A DNA stretch of 64,000 nucleotides from an uncultured Marinifilum sp. (GCF_963677195.1 NZ_OY781918.1:3398923-3462922); one strand, 5' to 3'; counted from the stretch's first letter, positions 29,775 to 39,849 are shown. Translations and numbers: made by a program. Notes: generated by a model not told the origin, from the sequence alone.

Positions 29775-31041
29775 TTTTAATATTTTACCATTAGGTAAAC
29801 TACTAGTTGGAATTCCCGAATACGGCGCAAATGCTTCCGCAATTAATTACGATGGAATAAATCCTAGATATCTAAGAATAACGGATATTGATGAAAATGG
29901 TAATCTTATCGAAAATGGAAGAATGGCTATTAATAAAAGTATAGCTAAACCTTATATTCTAAAAGAAAATGATTTGGTAATTGCTCGAACAGGTAATACT
30001 GTAGGCAAAAACTATTTATATAGTGCTAATGATGGTGTTCTTGCATATGCTGGTTATTTGATAAAGTTCCCATTAAATAACAAAATTTGTAATCCAAAAT
30101 TTGTTTTTCATTTTCTTCAGTCTTCATATTTTAAAAAGTGGATAAATAGAACCTTGAGAACCGGGGCACAACCAAATATAAATGCTCAGGAATACATAAA
30201 TTTAGATATTCCTTTTCCATCTCTTGCTACCCAAAACAAAATAGCTGAAATTTTAAGCACAACCGACGAAGTAATCGAACAAACTCGTGCTTTAATAGAA
30301 AAATACAAGAGCATCAAAAAGGGTATGTTGCACGATCTTTTCACATGCGGTATCGATCCAAAAACCAATAAACTACGCCCTACAATAGAACAAGCTCCTG
30401 AACTCTACCACGAAACAAAACTAGGTTGGATTCCTAAAGATTGGTTGAGTAATCCAGTAGAGAACACAGCATCTCTTATTGTTAGTAATGTTGATAAAAA
30501 ATCATTTAAACATGAAATTCCAGTTTTATTATGTAACTACATGGATGTGTATAATAATAATTGGATAACTTATGATTTGAGATTTATGTCAGCCACAGCA
30601 ACCATGCCAGAAATAAACAAATTTCAATTGCTTATTGATGATGTGATATTTACAAAGGATTCTGAGACACCAGAAGATATAGCAGTTCCATCTGTAGTGG
30701 AAGAATCGGTTCCTAATTTAATATGTGGATATCATTTAGGCATTTTGCGTCCATTCAAATCAAAAACAAGCGGAAAGTTTCTAATGTATCTATTACATTC
30801 AGAAAAAATTAAAAAGCAATTTATTCGTGTTGCAAATGGGAGCACAAGATATGGATTAACAAAAGATTCCATAAATAAAGTTCTAATTCCATATCCTTCT
30901 TTTAAGGAACAAAAAGACATTGCCAAACGCTTGGAAGCAATCGATAAAAAAATCGAAACAGAACAAAGCTATCTCGATAAAACACAAAAAATTAAGCAAG
31001 GCTTAATGCAAGATTTGCTTACGGGTAATGTTCCAGTTTAA
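29761..31041 (+). CDS. hsdS: Type I restriction-modification specificity subunit
   Basis: A 426-aa HsdS with two target-recognition domains, each closed by a conserved helical region: [40 protein letters not shown] near residues 155-195, and [19 protein letters not shown]...[12 protein letters not shown] at the C terminus. The first domain opens [26 protein letters not shown]. The start at ATG 29761 sits inside the hsdM tail; an upstream TTG adds only MD. The two domains differ, so a bipartite asymmetric target is expected. Confidence 0.93.
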   Translation: MEVTNFNILPLGKLLVGIPEYGANASAINYDGINPRYLRITDIDENGNLIENGRMAINKSIAKPYILKENDLVIARTGNTVGKNYLYSANDGVLAYAGYLIKFPLNNKICNPKFVFHFLQSSYFKKWINRTLRTGAQPNINAQEYINLDIPFPSLATQNKIAEILSTTDEVIEQTRALIEKYKSIKKGMLHDLFTCGIDPKTNKLRPTIEQAPELYHETKLGWIPKDWLSNPVENTASLIVSNVDKKSFKHEIPVLLCNYMDVYNNNWITYDLRFMSATATMPEINKFQLLIDDVIFTKDSETPEDIAVPSVVEESVPNLICGYHLGILRPFKSKTSGKFLMYLLHSEKIKKQFIRVANGSTRYGLTKDSINKVLIPYPSFKEQKDIAKRLEAIDKKIETEQSYLDKTQKIKQGLMQDLLTGNVPV

Positions 31042-31048
31042 ATAAAAC

Positions 31049-31085
31049 ACAAAGACAGTCATTAATTATTTTTGGCTGTCTTTGT
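31049..31085 (+). terminator. Hairpin between hsdS and hsdR
   Basis: ACAAAGACAG pairs perfectly with CTGTCTTTGT, 17-nt loop, no clear T tail. It may lower hsdR expression relative to hsdMS, protecting the host during establishment; this is inference. Confidence 0.4.
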
Positions 31086-31198
31086 ATTTATATCTGCGCT
31101 ACAGCACCTTTTTATTAGTATTAAATCTTCTTGCATAAAACAATATATTATTTACTAAAATTGTTAAATTTGAATTCTACACTATACAAGTAATACTT

Positions 31199-34100
31199 AT
31201 GTCAGAATTCAAGTTCGTTGAACAGCCTCTTTTAAAGCAATTAAAAAACCTGGGATGGCAAATTATCCTACATCCCGAAGGAATTCCAACCGATCCTAAA
31301 ACCAGTCTACGAAATTCTTTTAACGAAATTTGCATTAAACAGGTATTCAAAAAAAGCATTCAAAAAATAAATGCCTCCAATGGCAAAGAATGGTTAACCG
31401 ACATACAACTCAACGAACTTTACGACGAACTTACAGATAACAATTGGAATAACTTGCTCGAAGCAAACAAAGCCATTGTGAAGCTTCTACAAAAAAACAC
31501 AAAAGTTGATCGCAACACCATTACCAACGAAGAATTTCCAAGCGTTAAACTAATCGACTACGATAATATTGAAAACAACAGCTTTATTGCAATTAATCAG
31601 TTTCGCGTAGCAACACCCGGAGGTGGTAAAAACTTTATCATTCCCGACATTGTACTATTTGTTAACGGAATGCCTCTTGTTGTAATCGAATGCAAAGACC
31701 AAACTGTTTTTACAGCTAATCCAATAAACGAAGCCATTACACAATTGCAACGTTACAGCAACCAGCGTGAAAACACCAAACGCGATGGGCTAAGCGAAGG
31801 AAGCGAAAAACTATTTTGGTTCAACCTTTTTAATATTGCGACCTATGGTAACGATGCGCGTTACGGTACATTTACATCATCAACACAGCATTTTTACCAA
31901 TGGAAACATATCGAATCTCAATACGAAAGCTTTCAACCGCCATTAGGAGAAATTAGAGCACAGGAAACACTCGTGCAAGGAATGTTACCACCAGCAACCC
32001 TGGTAAACACACTTAGGCATTACAGCCTTTTTATGGAATTAGATAGTGGTGTCGAAATCAAAGTGGTTGCCAGATATCAACAATATCGTGCAGTCGAGAA
32101 AATTATTCAAAAAATTCTAACAGGGCAATCGCCCGAAGAACGTTCAGGTGTAGTGTGGCATACACAAGGATCTGGGAAATCACTCACTATGGTTTTTCTA
32201 ATCCGTAAAATGCGTACAACCAAACACCTAAATCAATACAAAATACTACTCCTTAACGATCGTTCCGATTTGGAAGGTCAGCTAGGCGAAACAGCTTTAC
32301 TTACCGATGAACCTGTAAAGTACATTAATTCAATAGCTGACGTTCGCACCAAATTGGCAAACAACAAATCGAACATCAACATGGTAATGGTTCAGAAGTT
32401 CCAGGAACGCAAAGATCATTTACCCGATTATGTCGAAAACGAATTGAAAAAAGCCTCTGAGCCTATCGAACGCTACAACAGCATTGGTAAGGTAAACACT
32501 TCCGATAAAATTTTAGTCCTTATCGACGAAGCACACCGTACCCAAGGCAGCGACATGGGAAACAACATGTTCGAAGCATTTCCTAACTCAACAAAAATTG
32601 CTTTTACAGGTACGCCGTTAATTACCGAACGCCATAGTAAAAAAACCATCGAACGCTTTGGCGATTACATCGATAAATACAAGTTACAAGATGCGGTTGA
32701 CGATGGAGCTACAATTCAAATACTTTACGAAGGCAAAACTGCCGATATTGCCATTTACGATAAAGCAGGTTTCGATAACAAATTTGAAGATCTTTTTGTT
32801 GAACGGTCAGAAGAAGAGCTACTGGAAATAAAAAAGAAATACGGTACTTATGGCGATATACTCGAGGCGGAATTAAGAATAGAAGAAATTGCCAAAGATT
32901 TGGTAAACCATTACATCACAAACATATTCGAGAACGATTTTAAAGCTCAAGTTGTTTGCAGCTCTAAAATTGCTGCCGTTCGCTATCAAAAATACATTCG
33001 TCAGGCGCTAAAAAATAAAATTGCAGAACTAAAAAAGAGTGGTGAACATTCAAATGAATTCATTACAAAGCTTGAATTTCTAAAAACAGCAGTCGTATTG
33101 TCTGCCGATGAAACCAACGAAGATGCCGCCGTTACACTTGCCAGAAAAGAAGCTAAAAGTGTAAAAGCAATCGATAACTTCAAAAAATCATTCAATTACG
33201 ATAAACCAAATACAGGCATTGCCTTTATCATCGTTTGCGACATGCTCTTAACTGGTTTCGATGCACCTATCGAACAAGTAATGTATCTCGATAAAAAACT
33301 AAAAGAACACAATCTTTTACAGGCAATAGCCAGAGTAAATCGTGTAGCATCAAACAAGCCGCGTGGTTACATTGTAGATTATATTGGTTTGGCTAACAAC
33401 CTAAGAGATGCACTTTCTATATACAGTGGAGAAGATTACGACGATATAATCAACTCTATGAAAGACATCAATTCAGAAATTCCATTGCTCGAAAGTCGTT
33501 ACAACAGACTTATTCAATTATTTAATGAAAATGGAATAGCTCAAATTGAGGAATTTGTCAAACAAGCAATCAAGAGCACCGAAATCGAGTTTGATATTTT
33601 AGAACAAGCCATAACGCTTATGGCGGATATTCATTTGCGCGCAAACTTCGAAACATTCCTGAAAAAATTCAATCAAAGTATGGATGTAATACTGCCTAAT
33701 AAATCTGCATTTCCATACCGCACTCCTTTATATCGTTTCAACTATATTTTTCACAAAATAAAAAACCGTTACAAGGACAATTCTATTGATGTTTCCGATG
33801 CGGGTAATAAAGTGAAAAATCTAGTTAATGGGCATCTTATTAGCTTAGGCATCGATCCTAAAATTCCACCAACCGAACTGTTTTCTTCAAACTTTATTCA
33901 AGAAGTTGAAAAAAACATTTCTCCTAAGGCAAAAGCTAGTGAAATGGAACATGCCATCAGAAAACACATCAAAGTAAAATGGGATGAAGATCCTTCCTTG
34001 TATCGTCGTTTAAGCGAAAAATTAGATAGCATTATCGATCAAAACAAACTCGATAATCAAAGAATGTTCGAATCTATGTGCGATTTCCGTACTGAAATGG

Positions 34101-34447
34101 TTCAGGGGCGTAAAGATGATATCGCAGGTATCGACAAACACGAAGCACCCTTTTACGATTTAGTGATAGATATAGTTTACGATCGACAAATTATCGAAGA
34201 TGACGACTTAGAGTATATCAAACCAATTATCAAACAATTGATTAAAGAGTTTCAGTCCAACATTACCATTTCTAACTTTTGGGACAAGCCTACCGAAATG
34301 GAAGAATTAAGTGGCAAAATGATTGAAATTATCTATATTGAGGGCTCTAAGCACAACCTGACTCAACTAATCGAAAAGGCTGAAAACGTGGTGAATGAAA
34401 TTATGGCTCTTGCAAAAAGACGTCATTTAGATTTGGTAGGAAAGTAG
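31199..34447 (+). CDS. hsdR: Type I restriction endonuclease subunit
   Basis: A 1082-aa HsdR. The nuclease domain has the PD-(D/E)xK signature PDIVLFVNGMPLVVIECKDQ (ECK near residue 163). The translocase has Walker A TQGSGKSLTMVF (near 323), DEAH box VLIDEAHRTQGSD (near 443) and motif VI ITGFDAP-type LLTGFDAPIEQVMYLDK then LLQAIARVNRV. Length and order match EcoR124I-like HsdR. It lies 157 bp after hsdS, in the same direction. All catalytic motifs are intact, so the system should be active. Confidence 0.96.
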   Translation: MSEFKFVEQPLLKQLKNLGWQIILHPEGIPTDPKTSLRNSFNEICIKQVFKKSIQKINASNGKEWLTDIQLNELYDELTDNNWNNLLEANKAIVKLLQKNTKVDRNTITNEEFPSVKLIDYDNIENNSFIAINQFRVATPGGGKNFIIPDIVLFVNGMPLVVIECKDQTVFTANPINEAITQLQRYSNQRENTKRDGLSEGSEKLFWFNLFNIATYGNDARYGTFTSSTQHFYQWKHIESQYESFQPPLGEIRAQETLVQGMLPPATLVNTLRHYSLFMELDSGVEIKVVARYQQYRAVEKIIQKILTGQSPEERSGVVWHTQGSGKSLTMVFLIRKMRTTKHLNQYKILLLNDRSDLEGQLGETALLTDEPVKYINSIADVRTKLANNKSNINMVMVQKFQERKDHLPDYVENELKKASEPIERYNSIGKVNTSDKILVLIDEAHRTQGSDMGNNMFEAFPNSTKIAFTGTPLITERHSKKTIERFGDYIDKYKLQDAVDDGATIQILYEGKTADIAIYDKAGFDNKFEDLFVERSEEELLEIKKKYGTYGDILEAELRIEEIAKDLVNHYITNIFENDFKAQVVCSSKIAAVRYQKYIRQALKNKIAELKKSGEHSNEFITKLEFLKTAVVLSADETNEDAAVTLARKEAKSVKAIDNFKKSFNYDKPNTGIAFIIVCDMLLTGFDAPIEQVMYLDKKLKEHNLLQAIARVNRVASNKPRGYIVDYIGLANNLRDALSIYSGEDYDDIINSMKDINSEIPLLESRYNRLIQLFNENGIAQIEEFVKQAIKSTEIEFDILEQAITLMADIHLRANFETFLKKFNQSMDVILPNKSAFPYRTPLYRFNYIFHKIKNRYKDNSIDVSDAGNKVKNLVNGHLISLGIDPKIPPTELFSSNFIQEVEKNISPKAKASEMEHAIRKHIKVKWDEDPSLYRRLSEKLDSIIDQNKLDNQRMFESMCDFRTEMVQGRKDDIAGIDKHEAPFYDLVIDIVYDRQIIEDDDLEYIKPIIKQLIKEFQSNITISNFWDKPTEMEELSGKMIEIIYIEGSKHNLTQLIEKAENVVNEIMALAKRRHLDLVGK

Positions 34448-34448
34448 A

Positions 34449-35141
34449 ATGATGGAAGTTTTCACATACAAGAAAATAGAATACTCAGTAAAACGAAGTA
34501 AACGAAAAACAGCATCTATTTACATCGAGAGGGATGGATCTGTATCATTATTGATACCGGAAGCATTTACTAAGGATATGATAGAAAAGATGCTGGAATC
34601 CCAACTATATCAAATTTACAAGCACATAGCAAACTGGGAAGACCTAAATACAACACGAGTTTATCGGGAATTTGTAAACGGAGAAGGATTTCTATACTTA
34701 GGGAGTAGTTACCGCTTACAAATAGTCGAAGATCAGGCAACTCCTTTGCTTTTAAAGCATGGTTTTTTTAAGCTCCGCAAAAAAGAACTCCATAAAGCTC
34801 GCGATGTATTTAAAGAGTTTTATAAAACCAAAGTCATTGTAAAAATAAACGAACGAATAAATCTATTTGCTGATAAACTAGGTGTTAATCCGAATTCCGT
34901 TAAGGTAATGGATCTTCAAAACCGTTGGGCATCCTGTTCTACAAACGGAAACCTTAATTTCAACTGGAAATGTGCAATGGCTCCTTTAAAAGTTCTCGAT
35001 TATATCGTTGCACACGAATTAGTCCATTTAATCCACCCCAACCACAACGAAGCATTTTGGAACGAATTAGACAAAATTCTTCCCGATTACCACCAGCGCA
35101 AAACCTGGCTCAAAATCAACGGGGCAAGTATGGAATTATAG
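34449..35141 (+). CDS. YgjP/SprT-like zinc metallopeptidase linked to the RM operon
   Basis: A 230-aa M48-like (DUF45) protein. The zinc-binding HEXXH is AHELVHLIHPNHNEAFW near residues 189-205, preceded by the family's NRWASCSTNGNLNFNW. It starts one base after the hsdR stop (the first of two ATGs at 34449/34452), so it belongs to the hsd operon. YgjP-like proteins are often found with type I RM genes; the substrate is not known, and HsdR turnover is a possible role. Confidence 0.88.
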   Translation: MMEVFTYKKIEYSVKRSKRKTASIYIERDGSVSLLIPEAFTKDMIEKMLESQLYQIYKHIANWEDLNTTRVYREFVNGEGFLYLGSSYRLQIVEDQATPLLLKHGFFKLRKKELHKARDVFKEFYKTKVIVKINERINLFADKLGVNPNSVKVMDLQNRWASCSTNGNLNFNWKCAMAPLKVLDYIVAHELVHLIHPNHNEAFWNELDKILPDYHQRKTWLKINGASMEL

Positions 35142-35161
35142 GTGGTTATTGATTGAATAGT

Positions 35162-35677
35162 TTAATAATATTCCTTATACCATTTTTCCGGTGCTTTACA
35201 TGATTTAATAGGATAGATAGCATGATAATAATCAAAAAAAAGTAGGTGGAAAACACCACTCACTCCAAAATATCCAACTATTCTCGGTGCTATGAAGTTT
35301 TCATAATCATCTTGACCAACAGCTCTCAATTGGTATATGTCTGGTAAATCATCTATTGTGTCAGATTTAAATACTTCCTGTAAGATAGGTTTGAGAAAGT
35401 ACTTTTTATGTAAATCTATCGTGTGTAGTTTTAGATAATCACTGTCATTTACAATTTCAGCAAGACTTACATTTGACAAGTATTTTGCGAATTCTATCAT
35501 TTCCAAATAAGTCCCATCCTTGATATTGGGATTATTAAAGCATATAGTTTTTTGATCCAATGAAATTTGATCAAATGCAAATCTTATTTTAAAATCTTCT
35601 AATTTATCAGATTCTAAGCCTTTAAATTTCTCTGATTTTTCACTTTCTGCAGTCGCAAAACTAAATTTACTAGGCAT
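35162..35677 (-). CDS. Candidate toxin of a Panacea toxin-antitoxin pair
   Basis: A 171-aa protein starting MPSKFSFATAESEKSEKF at ATG 35677, overlapping the Panacea gene by 8 bases. A longer frame up to 35767 exists, but its extra 30 residues lie inside the Panacea gene. The C terminus (RIVGYFGVSGVFHLLFFDYYHAIYPIK) is of a kind seen in small RNase or nucleotide-binding-like proteins. I cannot assign a family. Its role as toxin follows only from pairing with the Panacea antitoxin. Confidence 0.65.
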   Translation of the reverse strand: MPSKFSFATAESEKSEKFKGLESDKLEDFKIRFAFDQISLDQKTICFNNPNIKDGTYLEMIEFAKYLSNVSLAEIVNDSDYLKLHTIDLHKKYFLKPILQEVFKSDTIDDLPDIYQLRAVGQDDYENFIAPRIVGYFGVSGVFHLLFFDYYHAIYPIKSCKAPEKWYKEYY

Positions 35678-36167
35678 TTTGTAATTTACTGTAATAGTTA
35701 CGCATAGTATCAATAGAAATTTCTCGCGTGCTTGGCTCATTTGCCCCATATCCCCTCCTTGCTTCAACCCAAGGATCTTCAGTGTGAGTCATAACCTCTA
35801 GTTGAAAAGCAGTCTTTGTGCCATAATATTTTAGGCACTCGTCCAAAAACTCATTTTGCTGGTCTGTTAATTCTAACATGTGCAATTGAGCATTTAATTC
35901 GTCAAGAGTAATTTCATCATCTGAATTTGACAGAGGTCTACCGTTATTGTGTTTATATTCGTGATAAATATCAGAATACACAGGACCATGAACCCAAGCT
36001 TGTGGCTGATCGTCAAAAAGTAAAGCTCCATCAAAATAAACCAAATGCCAAGCTTGAATATAGTAAAGTAATTTTTGTAATTTTTTGTTTGTTATCACAT
36101 CTTCCTTATAGCGGAAGAAGTCTATTAAATAATGCGATAACTGCTTAATATCAACTTTTGGAAACAT
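35670..36167 (-). CDS. Panacea-domain (SocA/DUF4065-like) antitoxin
   Basis: A 165-aa protein with the Panacea fold: ITNKKLQKLLYYIQAWHLVYFDGALLFDDQPQAWVHGPVYSDIYHEYK is the diagnostic core. Panacea proteins are promiscuous antitoxins that neutralise unrelated toxins (known from PanA-PanT work). It is the first gene of a two-gene minus-strand operon and overlaps the next start. ATG 36167 gives MFPKVDIKQ; the preceding TTG is less likely. Confidence 0.85.
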   Translation of the reverse strand: MFPKVDIKQLSHYLIDFFRYKEDVITNKKLQKLLYYIQAWHLVYFDGALLFDDQPQAWVHGPVYSDIYHEYKHNNGRPLSNSDDEITLDELNAQLHMLELTDQQNEFLDECLKYYGTKTAFQLEVMTHTEDPWVEARRGYGANEPSTREISIDTMRNYYSKLQNA

Positions 36168-36373
36168 CAATATTATATTTAATAAATAGAAGTATTATAT
36201 CACAAATGTACAGTTTTATTTTGTACATACACAATTGAAATCGGGTTTTATTAACAATAAAATGCTTTATCATTACTTATAAAATAGTTCAGGATATCAT
36301 TTTTATTTGATTTATATATATTAAATTATGAATTTTACTTAAATTTGATCAAACCCAAAACTTAAGTTAAGCT

Positions 36374-37291
36374 ATGCCTCATTTTAAAGTAGAGAAAAAC
36401 ACTTTAGAACCCATAAAAGAAAACCCATTCAAACTCGAAAAAGAGATTCAATCTTTAACCGAGAACAACTTAAACAGAATTTTACATATCGATTTTGTAA
36501 AATCCGAATTTGCCTTGAACAATTTCAGAATCGATACACTTGCATTCGATAAAGATGCTAACGCATTTGTAATCATCGAATACAAACGAGAGCGTAATTT
36601 TAGCGTAATAGATCAAGGCTACGCCTATCTATCCTTAATGCTAAACAACAAAGCCGATTTCATTTTAGAATACAACGAGAATTGTAAAAACACACTTAAA
36701 CGAAACGATGTCGATTGGTCACAATCCAAAGTCATTTTTATTTCTCCATCATTCACAACCTATCAGCGCGAGGCAATCAACTTTAAAGATCTACCAATCG
36801 AACTTTGGGAAGTAAAACGATACAACAACAATACAGTTAGCTACAATCAAATAAAAACAGGAGGAGCACAAGAAAGCGTAAAAACGATTTCCCGTAAAGA
36901 CGATAACGTCACTACAGTAAACAAAGAAATTAAAGTATATACTGAACAAGAACAGCTTGGTAACACTTCTTCAGAAGAGATTATAGAGCTTTACGAAAAG
37001 TTTAAAGCGTCCATACTAAACCTCGAAGATATAGAGCTAAAACCTAAGAAAAAGTACATAGCTTTCGCAAATGGTTCAAACATTACAGACATTCACATTC
37101 AGAAAAAGAGTCTTAAAATGTGGATCAATCTTAACCAAGGCGAACTCGACGACCCAAAACAACTCACACGCGATGTAAGCAACATAGGTCACTGGGGCAA
37201 CGGCGAATACGAACTACAAATCCACAACGACGACAACCTCGACTACATCATGTCCCTCGTCAAGCAATCCTACAAGAAAAATCGCAAGTAA
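36374..37291 (+). CDS. DUF5655 protein with nuclease-like N-terminal domain
   Basis: A 305-aa protein. The N-terminal half fits a PD-(D/E)xK fold, with NNFRIDTLAFDKDANAFVIIEYKRERNF supplying D and E-x-K. The C-terminal 90 residues are DUF5655 (KKKYIAFANGSNITDIHIQKKSLKMWINLNQGELDDP), which occurs in RM-linked genes. It probably nicks or binds DNA as an accessory of the defence island. A ~25-residue polar linker (residues ~165-205) separates the two. An unrelated 'transport protein' name is sometimes attached to this family without evidence. Confidence 0.75.
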   Translation: MPHFKVEKNTLEPIKENPFKLEKEIQSLTENNLNRILHIDFVKSEFALNNFRIDTLAFDKDANAFVIIEYKRERNFSVIDQGYAYLSLMLNNKADFILEYNENCKNTLKRNDVDWSQSKVIFISPSFTTYQREAINFKDLPIELWEVKRYNNNTVSYNQIKTGGAQESVKTISRKDDNVTTVNKEIKVYTEQEQLGNTSSEEIIELYEKFKASILNLEDIELKPKKKYIAFANGSNITDIHIQKKSLKMWINLNQGELDDPKQLTRDVSNIGHWGNGEYELQIHNDDNLDYIMSLVKQSYKKNRK

Positions 37292-37310
37292 AAACTTGAG
37301 TTAATATCTA

Positions 37311-37754
37311 ATGCAAAATAATTCATATACAAATCAAAACCGTAAGTTTTTTAAAGACAATAAGGCAGCAGCAATACTATTCAAAGACTATATAGGCACG
37401 GAATTCTATTCTGAAATAATTGAATTCGTCGATGATACTTTCCCCGGATGGAGGTTTAATTATCAATTAGGCGAGTTTGCTCCACTTTTTATTCTCTTTA
37501 TTATTGACTACCAGAAAGAACACTTTGTTGGTGATAACCTTGGAGAATTTTTATTTGTTGAGTTAAAAACTATCTACGCTCAATACAAAGCGTACAAATT
37601 AGCTAATAAAACACACAAGCATCGTCTAATACAAAACGAATGTGTTCGTTACCTCGAATACAATTCTATCAATAACATTGATCCAAATAAAATTGAAAAA
37701 TTCGCAGGCAACTTTTTCTACTACTTCGAAAACATCATTTATTGGTCGTATTAA
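37311..37754 (+). CDS. Hypothetical protein of the defence island
   Basis: A 147-aa protein, 19 bp after the DUF5655 gene and on the same strand. It is rich in aromatic residues (FPGWRFNYQLGEFAPLFILFIIDYQKEHF, YYFENIIYWSY), helical, and without a signal peptide. I do not recognise it. The spacing suggests one transcript with the DUF5655 gene. Confidence 0.6.
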   Translation: MQNNSYTNQNRKFFKDNKAAAILFKDYIGTEFYSEIIEFVDDTFPGWRFNYQLGEFAPLFILFIIDYQKEHFVGDNLGEFLFVELKTIYAQYKAYKLANKTHKHRLIQNECVRYLEYNSINNIDPNKIEKFAGNFFYYFENIIYWSY

Positions 37755-37790
37755 GCAAATAAGTCATCGTATTTTTTGAGAGAAAACGCT

Positions 37791-38378
37791 CTAATTCATT
37801 AATTGAATTAGATCAAAATACATAAAGCGGGTCAATAACTTTTCGGATCTATTAAGTCCAATATGCTCTTTTTCTGTTTCTTCGTTAGTGTGTAAATACT
37901 TGAATCCGTTACTCTCATAAAACTTAAGAGCTTGCGGATTATTATAGGCATCTACGATAATAAAACGACATCCTGTTTTATTTTTTCCATCAGTAAACCA
38001 AAGCTTTATAAAATCTAATATCTGGCTTCCTACTTTTTGACCTTTGAAATCTTTATGCACTCCAAGTCTACCAATCAAAACAGCAGGATAATTCTTCATG
38101 TACTTTGCATGTGGAATTTTTCTTCTTACTCTTTTCTTACATCCATTGTTTAATGAATTAACCTTTAAACTATCATTGGACACAGTAAATGCTCCAAGAA
38201 TAATTTCTGGTTTTTCATCAAGGATGAAAGAATAAGTTTTCCCAATAAGTTCTTTTGAATAATTAAGAGCGTCTTCAATGAAAAATTCGTTCAAATCTTC
38301 GTTATCACAATCAAAATTTGAATTATTAATTTCGTTTACTAAAGCTTGAAAGGTACTGTGTTCTGATATATCAAGCAT
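37791..38378 (-). CDS. GNAT acetyltransferase, toxin-like
   Basis: A 195-aa GNAT protein. The acetyl-CoA-binding core is IGRLGVHKDFKGQKVGSQILDFIKLWF (R/Q-x-x-G-x-G/A motif), followed by FIIVDAYNNPQALKFYESNGFKYL. A preceding 51-aa gene ends 8 bp upstream. The pair matches the layout of GNAT toxin-antitoxin modules that acetylate aminoacyl-tRNA (TacT/AtaT class), but the small partner is not a clear ribbon-helix-helix protein. The toxin assignment rests on context. Confidence 0.78.
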   Translation of the reverse strand: MLDISEHSTFQALVNEINNSNFDCDNEDLNEFFIEDALNYSKELIGKTYSFILDEKPEIILGAFTVSNDSLKVNSLNNGCKKRVRRKIPHAKYMKNYPAVLIGRLGVHKDFKGQKVGSQILDFIKLWFTDGKNKTGCRFIIVDAYNNPQALKFYESNGFKYLHTNEETEKEHIGLNRSEKLLTRFMYFDLIQLMN

Positions 38379-38386
38379 TTAATATA

Positions 38387-38542
38387 TTACTTGGATTTTG
38401 ACATAATTTTATTAAAAGCATCTCTTTTTCCTTTCAAGCAATCTCTTGAAGTACTGTTATTTCTATTTTTTTTGATTTGCTCTTCAAATCTATTTGCGTC
38501 CTTCCCCGTAAGTATGGGTGTAGTTCTTATAGTTATAGCCAT
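38387..38542 (-). CDS. 51-aa partner of the GNAT gene (possible antitoxin)
   Basis: A short gene reading MAITIRTTPILTGKDANRFE and then a basic tail (CLKGKRDAFNKIMSKSK), stop TAA at 38387-38389. It lies 8 bp upstream of the GNAT gene on the same strand. The ITIRTTPIL opening looks like a beta strand that could pair, as in small antitoxins. Its clean start, stop and spacing support a real gene; the function is inferred from the pair. Confidence 0.7.
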   Translation of the reverse strand: MAITIRTTPILTGKDANRFEEQIKKNRNNSTSRDCLKGKRDAFNKIMSKSK

Positions 38543-39540
38543 TGGGTTGATTTTTAGGTAAAATCGAGCACGAATTTATTACAAAATAAATATATATCAA
38601 AATTCTTGTTGCTTTAATATATAAATAAAATAATTGATTAACAAGCTTTTCTTAATATTAAGATCCTAGACTCTTCTTTATCTAAAATAAACATATTTTT
38701 CCTATGTATTGTAAAAACTAGTAATTTGTTTGATATTATTCGGATATTAAACAGGAAATATGGCGTTCTCTCCTCGGGCATCGGCAAAAAGTCCGCCAGG
38801 GGTTTCCAAAATCTTGTTGGTCGTTCCGCTTGCTTTCTAAACTAGCTTTCTACATCAATTTTCTAGCTACACAACCAACAAGCATTTGTCACCTAAAGTT
38901 GCAGAGCAACCCTGTCATACTTTTCGCGCTCAACCACTCGTCTTTCACAGCAATTCCCGACTTCCTTGCCTCGTGGTTTAAACAAGGAGTGTAGGCACAT
39001 TAATTCAACAGTAGTAATATTGCAATAGTCAGTAGTACAATCAATAAAATACCACCAGCCAAAAAAGCCTACATTGCTCACTTTAGGCTCGCCTGCTAGG
39101 TCGGGTGCTATCTGTTTTTGTCATCTTTTTTGAGCGGCCACGGGCAGTACTTGCCTCTTGTAAAAATCATGCTTCACCAACCACAATTTATTAACTGCAA
39201 ACTTGGATGCGTAAATTCTTCGAAAAAGAGAAGTGTCATTCACTCGCATAATTTTTCCTACAAGTCAAGCCCTTTCCCTACACACCCGGGTCAAGTTTCC
39301 TCAACGCAAATGCTTTCTTTGCCCACTCACAAATCCAACGCTAAAGAAAACCATTCTCCAACGCAAAACTTCCCCCGGCAACATCCATCACTGCCTCAAA
39401 AAAGCCGCCAAAAACAGCTGGCAGTCAGTCGCAGATGAAAAATCTGCTTTACCTGTCTGTCACACCCTCCCACTCGCAGGCGGCTCGCCACCTTTAAGAC
39501 ACGGCAGCTAAATAACCACCAACAACCCCACCACCACCCT

Positions 39541-39563
39541 TTTTTAATGCTAAGCATTAAAAA
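39541..39563. repeat. Perfect 11-bp palindrome
   Basis: TTTTTAATGCT-A-AGCATTAAAAA, marking the right edge of the C-rich stretch. It could be a protein site; the 1-nt centre makes an RNA hairpin unlikely without unpairing. Confidence 0.5.
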
Positions 39564-39761
39564 CAAAAAATCTGATTGAATTGATAGTTAATCAAGATAA
39601 TTGTATAAGCAGTTTTTTTTAAATAATTCCCTTATACCTTGTGACTTTTTCCTTTAAACTTTCATCGTAAATTCCTCCTTCCCTGATAAACAAAGATATT
39701 TCCTTATTAGCAGGAAATTCATCTATCCACCACGCACAAACATTCCCTACACACTCAACAA

Positions 39762-39849
39762 GTCAAGGTCAAGCATCCTGTTTTGATAGATTTTTTAATA
39801 ATAGTTTTTTCATTATTAGTAAATAAAAAAATCTAACAAAAACCTTGAC
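39762..39849. repeat. Nested inverted repeat
   Basis: Outer arms GTCAAGGT (39762-39769) and ACCTTGAC (39842-39849) enclose inner arms TAGATTTTTT (39787-39796) and AAAAAATCTA (39825-39834), with a smaller AATAAT/ATTATT pair inside. About 88 bp in all, within the gene-free region. Confidence 0.55.

Noticed and set aside
38893..39081. A 62-codon minus-strand frame
   Set aside because: Cys/Trp-rich translation with no recognisable start context; considered a chance frame.
39118..39511. Two open frames of about 100 codons in the C-rich block
   Set aside because: They overlap in different frames, have no domain or signal, and consist mostly of Ser, Pro, His and Lys from C-rich sequence; chance frames.
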